Made by a program: the position numbers and the translations under genes. The notes under the pieces are model-generated. The model worked only from the letters and a program-made list of their open reading frames with translations, was not told the origin of the DNA and made no database searches. This document shows, piece by piece, positions 59,320 through 64,000 of a stretch of DNA of 64,000 nt. Source of the DNA: Berberis thunbergii (lineage: Eukaryota; Streptophyta; Magnoliopsida; Ranunculales; Berberidaceae); contig QNQO01000225.1 of assembly GCA_003290165.1 (NCBI GenBank), positions 62,001 to 126,000 on the forward strand, written 5' to 3'. Each line of letters begins with the position of its first letter. The stretch's first letter is position 1.

Positions 59320-62190
59320 GGGCCTAACGATTTCCATGATTTCTTTTTCCAACACTATTGAAAAATTGTGAAACGTGATATGATTGAAGTAGTTAAAATT
59401 CTTTTTACTACCTGGTGTTTGGACCCGATACTTAATAAAATGTTCATTGCCATTATCCCAAAAATCCCAAACCCTATCACACCTGACAAGTTTCGACCCA
59501 TTGGGCTTTGTAAACTTATTTACAAGGTCATCTAAATTTTTTTGGCAAATTGTATGAAGCCCCTATTGGATAACGTTATCTCCCCTAACCAATGAGTTTT
59601 TTTCCAAGGTCGTTCTATTGTGGACAATGTCAACTTAGCACATGAAACATTGTCGCAATAAGAAATAAGGATGGATGACTATTAAAATCGATATGGCCAA
59701 AGAGTACGATAGGGTAGAATGGTCTTTTCTGCTTCAAATCCTCGATCAATTGGGTTTTGATAAAGGATGATCCAAATGATTGAACAATGTATATCGACCA
59801 CTTCCCTGCAAGTTCTGCTTAATGGATCTCATCTTTTTATCATCAAACCTACTAGGGGGATTAGACAAGGAAACCCTATCTCCCCTTACCTCTTTATCAT
59901 AATAGCAAAAGCCTTCTCCAGGCTTCTCTCCCACACAGAACATGATGGTCTTATCAGAGGAATCAAAATTAAAAGACATTTTCTTTCCCTCAACCATTTG
60001 TTTTATGTTGATGATCTCATATTCATTTGTCGTGTCTCCTTAGCCGAAGCCCATTCAGTTAAAGATATTCTCCAACACTATTGCTCAACCTCGGGTCCAG
60101 AAGTGAATTATGACAACTTTTCGATCATCTACAACTCAAATGCTCATCCAAAACACTCTAAAATGATCAACAAAATCCTGGGATCCAAAATGTATAACCC
60201 CAAGGACAAATATTTTGGATCTCCTCTACTCCTATCTAAAAAGAAAACAAATGACTTCCAATTCCTGATTGATAAGGTCAATACCAAACTTTCAAGTTGA
60301 AAATCCAAAGTTTTCTCCCAAGCTGGTAGAACTATTATGATTAAGGCATTGTTTAATTCGATCCCAGTTTACATTGTGCAAATTTTCCTTCTTCTCGGAG
60401 TTATTACCACCAAACTTGATCAACTCGCCCGCAACTTCTGGTGGAATGGTGCAATAGACAACTAAACCAAACACATGTGTACTTGGGATTATATCCATGC
60501 CTCGTCATCTCGAAGGACTCAACATTCATTCCAATAGGAATAAAAATCTTGCCTTAATGGCAACACTCGTGTTCTTAAGCTCAAAGCTTTTATTTCAACA
60601 CGAAGGGCCTTTTTCAAGTTCTCAAAGCTCCCACCATTACCTTTTTTGCTTGGAAAGGCAATCTCACAACTCTTTCAAAAATGAAACGTCACCTCATCTG
60701 GCAAGTTCTTTATGGAAATCACATAAATCTTTGGAACGATTGCTTGGTCAAGTCTGACTTTCTTTTGCAGGAATGCATGCCCGCACCTTTAATACTGAAT
60801 CTTCCAGCCACCATTCAAGACGTGTGGCTTCTCTCTCAGGCCATGGCTTCCAGTTAAATATGGGACTAATCAATTTCATCTTCCCTGCTCCGGTGGCCAG
60901 AGATATTCTAGACATTACGATTAGACCATTGGTTTGCCTCGATAATTTGATTTGGTTGTTTGATAGAAAAGGTATATTTTCAGTCAAAAGTACAACTCAA
61001 GCTTTCACTCAGAAACAACTTGAGAGCTCCACGTCTCACCCACCTCCTCTACCGACTTGTGCTAAACAACTTAGACATTTGTGGAGAATTAAATATCCCC
61101 ATTGTGCCCTATTTCTGCTTTGGAAAATCACTCAAAACTCTCCCCACCATGACACAACTGGTCAGGCTTCACACTCTTATTGAGGATCAATGTATTTTTG
61201 TCAGAACCACGCATATGGTGCTACTCACATCTTCTTTATCTATCTAATCATTGTCCAATTATAACAACTTTCCCCCATTCCAATTGATTGGCTTAATGAT
61301 AATTTTAGCACCCTTTCAATTTTACCTTTTATGTGGGAAACAACTAAAAATCATTTTATGGCTAAAGAGAAAATGCTTATCAATTCAAAACCGTTAATCA
61401 AACAATTTGGTAGATTCATAACAAATGCATTTTCCACAAAACTAAATTTCGCACACAATTGTTCTTTTCCTCCTTTCACCACACCTGGACCTCCTGGCAC
61501 AAACAATAGTTTACCAAAGGTATTTTCCCATCAAATCACCTAGATGTTCAATCTGAAATCACTAACAACAGGCTCGTATCCATTCACCATATTTTGGAAA
61601 CAACCCCAACATATGTACAAACATTTTCTTCTACCTCGCAGACGGAGCTCGTTCCTACCTTGGGTCCCCTTACTGAGATCGAAACCACCAGAGTGGAATT
61701 GAGTCAAGCCGAGATCCAATCAGCCAGGCACCACAGGCTTATTGTTACTTATGATGCTAGTTTTTTTTTTACTCATTTAAGCAGTGAGTCGTATGTGTGT
61801 TGGCTAAAAATATTCTTGGTACTGTTTTGGCTCGTGTTGTTTGTCCAATCTCCGAAAAACTACTTAACAGTACGATGGCGGAGCGTCACGCAACAGAGGC
61901 GACTCTTTGGTTAATCCAGGCCCGACAGTAGGAGACATGACTTCTTTTGGGAGATTCAGGGATTCTCCAATCCTTTTTACAAGAAGACCAACCTGAAACT
62001 AAAACAGCCATGTATTGGATGTGGCGTCCTCTTATTGGAAGCACTAAGTGTCTTCTTAATTTGCATAATTTTTGGTTTTGTATATTTATTAGTAGAGACC
62101 TCAATTTCGAGGCTCATAATTTAGAAACTGCAATAGGACAACAATATTGTTGTTATTATTAATATATTTGCCATAGGCCTTTAACAAAAA
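59320..62190 (+). mobile_element. 5'-truncated L1 LINE, same family as the one at 25-33 kb
   Basis: Plus strand. Similarity to the other LINE starts a few bases after the MITE (CGATTTCCATGATTTC, near 59326), inside ORF2, and runs to an A-rich end near 62190 (AACAAAAAAACGAAAAG). Endonuclease and ORF1 are absent, as in typical incomplete target-primed copying. Confidence 0.8.
59395..62150 (+). pseudogene. LINE ORF2 remnant (reverse transcriptase to RNase H)
   Basis: Reads IPKIPNPITPDKFRPIGLCK (start of the RT domain), GIRQGNPISPYLFIIIAKAF near 59857, the catalytic YVDD in LNHLFYVDDLIFICRVSL near 60000, a zinc-binding segment KGIFSVKSTTQAFTQKQLES near 60970, and an RNase H-like TYDASFFFTH near 61745. 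Stops and frame changes (about 59536, 59763, 60300, 60460, 61180) make it inactive. It is less decayed in RT than the other copy. Confidence 0.75.
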
Positions 62191-62693
62191 AACGAAAAGA
62201 AGAAGCAAACTATTTGTTGTTTTCCTCTTTTTAAACTAGCTATGTAATTATTTGAGCATTTCTTTTATTTGGGCTAAACCTAATTCCATGAAATTATTAT
62301 GCTATGTAGTTTTAACAAAAGATTTTAGCAAAAAGTAATAAAATTTTATTTAAGTAGGAAGAAATCAATAAAAAACAATGTATAAGATCATATAGATGAA
62401 AATGAGACAACCCAAATTCATAAAAGCTAGATTATAAACAGAATAGTTTGTAATATACATACATATACAAAGCTATACGAGTTGTGAAAAATGAAAACAA
62501 AGCTATAGTGATGGATGAAGTGGAGAGAAAATAGGAAAGTGATTTAAGATTGAGGAATATTAGAAAATGTTGGATTTTAAATAGACATAATTGCCCTCAT
62601 TAGTATTTAGGAATATGACTTTTACACATATATTGTATGATTATGTGGGTTGATATGTTTATTTGTCACTTTCTTCTGTAAAGAGTTAGTCGC
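62191..62693. other. Intergenic, no recognised gene
   Basis: AT-rich, between the LINE 3' end and an LTR whose left boundary I could not fix. Confidence 0.35.
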
Positions 62694-63302
62694 GTGGGAG
62701 AGAGACTTATTGCTTACGCTTTAATAATATCGAGTATATTTATTGTATTTATTCATCTTTCTAAATGTTTATTGATGATACATCAAATAAGACTATCATC
62801 ACGACCAAACACGTGGCAGAGATCGCCCATCATGATGACTAAGTATTTCAAGATCAAACCAACTCACAAAACCCAGAAAGGGCGGACCCAGTCGTAAAAG
62901 CCCAAACAGAATCCATCAGAAAAAATCATAGTAAGAGGCCCAAATCCAGATCCAACAAAGTTATCCCTTAAAGATGATGAACGTTGCAGAAAGAGTTGTT
63001 GAGGGAATTACTTCCCAAAAAACGCATCATAAAAGAGGAGACTGTTACAAAGAACGTCTCCACTCGCTGAGCCTCACATGCTTAAGTCGCGCAGAGAATT
63101 AATAACGACCATTATATAAGGTCAAGAGAACATTCGACAAAGGTATGCAATTTTAACTTAGTTTTCCAAATTAATTTCCATCTCCAACAGAGTTACTGAC
63201 TTAAGCATCGGAGTGCCTTCGACCACCAAATAGGTGGTCTTTGGCAATTTAACATTTGTTTTGTAGTTCAGATTTATAGGAAATCGGCTTTTGGAAGCAT
63301 CA
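62694..63302 (+). repeat. 5' LTR of a Ty3/Tat-like element (left boundary approximate)
   Basis: Ends TTGGAAGCATCA at 63302, just before a primer-binding site. It contains ATTATATAAGGTCAAG (TATA-like, about 63111) and the CTTAAGCATCGGAGTG and GGTGGTCTTTGGC text shared with the solo LTR at 25.5-26.2 kb. The true 5' end may be as late as about 62790. Confidence 0.6.
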
Positions 63303-63305
63303 GCT

Positions 63306-63322
63306 TGGCGCTGTCCGTGGGG
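63306..63322 (+). other. Primer-binding site of the Ty3/Tat-like element
   Basis: TGGCGCTGTCCGTGGGG, close to the TGGCGCCGTCTGTGGGG type used by plant Tat-lineage elements, three bases inside the LTR end. Confidence 0.7.
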
Positions 63323-63470
63323 AACGAAAGTTTCCTTTCAAGAAGAAAGTCTGTAGTTAGAAACTTCCTCAATTCCAATTAGTGAGTAAAAAACTTTTTA
63401 AACAAATGGAGCACTCTACAAACCCTCAACCCAGCAACAATCAAAACAATCCTTCCATTTGCCATTGGAC

Positions 63471-64000
63471 CGTTCCTAAGATGCCTCTTACCTGACGATA
63501 CTGACTATGTTCTACGAGAGATTCATCATGGTGTGTGTGGAAACCACCCAGGAGGAAGAACATTAGCCCATAAAACTCTCACATTGGGATATTATTGGTC
63601 GACAATGCAAACGGAGATGCAAATAAACTCCTTTGTGCCTATGACAAATGCCAAATATTTGCCCCGTATACCACATACCAGGCCAAAATCTAATCCCAAT
63701 TAGCAGTCCATGACCATTCGCGCAATAGGGGATGGGCATCATGGGGCCACTTCCAATGTCCAACATAAAGAAATTCCTCCTTGTAGTGGTAGATTACTTC
63801 ACTAAGTAGGTAGAAGTATAGCCGTTATCAAAGATATGAGAAGCTCAAGTTGAAAAGTTTCTCTGGAAAGACATAATATGCAGATTCAGAGTCCCTAAAG
63901 TAATTGCCATAGACAACGAGAAGCAATCCAAAGGTAAGATAATTAACGAGTTTTTTTAAAACTCGAGCATCCAAAAACAATTCTCAGTGCCCGTCCATCC
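63471..64000 (+). pseudogene. Ty3 integrase fragment (zinc-binding and core start)
   Basis: Reads CLLPDDTDYVLREIHHGVCG then NHPGGRTLAHKTLTLGYYW, the HHCC zinc-binding region of Ty3 integrase. A few frame changes later come GMGIMGPLPM, VVVDYFTKWVE-like text and VIAIDNEKQ, the start of the catalytic core. Stops such as the TAG at 63808-63810 break it. Integrase inserts the element's cDNA. Confidence 0.65.

Larger units (their letters stand above)
63303..64000 (+). mobile_element. Ty3/Tat-like retrotransposon, internally deleted, runs off the window
   Basis: After the primer-binding site a leader reaches ATG 63408 (MEHSTNPQPSNNQ, a plausible gag start). Within about 60 bp the sequence jumps to integrase, so most of gag, protease and RT are missing. 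The 3' part lies beyond 64000. Confidence 0.65.

Noticed and set aside
1..64000. CRISPR array, bacterial operon or prophage
   Set aside because: No regularly spaced repeats of that kind; introns and plant transposons throughout.

Overview
This is nuclear DNA of a flowering plant, most likely a eudicot. Evidence: spliced genes with GT-AG introns and plant-specific families (an ABF/AREB bZIP factor, a plant-type THO5), plus dense, nested plant transposons (CACTA, Ty3 LTR elements, L1 LINEs, hAT and Tourist-like MITEs, a tRNA-derived SINE). I cannot name the species. Only two full-length host genes are supported: THO5 (35.8-42.4 kb, plus strand) and an ABF-type bZIP gene (44.5-52.6 kb, minus strand), which converge.

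Positions 1-10131 are the right-hand part of a CACTA (En/Spm) transposon whose left end lies outside the window. Its terminus and subterminal repeats occupy about 9848-10131. Inside it lie fragments of at least nine unrelated host genes with their splice sites: phosphofructokinase, RNA-dependent RNA polymerase, urease, a CREG-like protein, plastid pyrophosphatase, myosin XI (opposite strand), chloroplast HSP70, a USP/U-box protein and a B-type cyclin. Three more exon-like pieces are unassigned. The urease and CREG pieces are joined inside what reads as one exon. This transduplication is the most striking object in the window.

The CACTA element sits in a Ty3 retrotransposon relic (10132-12212, minus). 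That relic abuts an L1 ORF1 fragment (12213-12828), a 1.4-kb fold-back element (12829 to about 14230) and then a second Ty3 copy (about 14236-23892, minus). Both Ty3 copies have gag and protease but no recognisable reverse transcriptase or integrase, and they end coding at the same point, which suggests a non-autonomous family. The second copy contains a 115-bp SINE with an 11-bp target duplication. A short solo LTR follows at 24146-24297.

25128 to about 33250 is a decayed L1 LINE (minus) interrupted by a hAT MITE with an exact 8-bp duplication and by a solo LTR. A second fold-back copy, inverted relative to the first, is at about 34195-35570.

THO5 has eight exons that splice in frame to 806 codons. 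The ABF gene has a 5' UTR exon, a large first coding exon, two tiny exons and a last exon after a 4.8-kb intron. It carries one apparent single-base frameshift in the first coding exon. Position 52620 to about 57690 holds no recognisable gene. A putative 68-aa gene at 57.8-58.4 kb lies near a hAT-like end. It is followed by a Tourist-like MITE (59050-59315), a 5'-truncated L1 (about 59320-62190), and a Ty3 element whose gag start is joined directly to integrase (about 62.7-64.0 kb).
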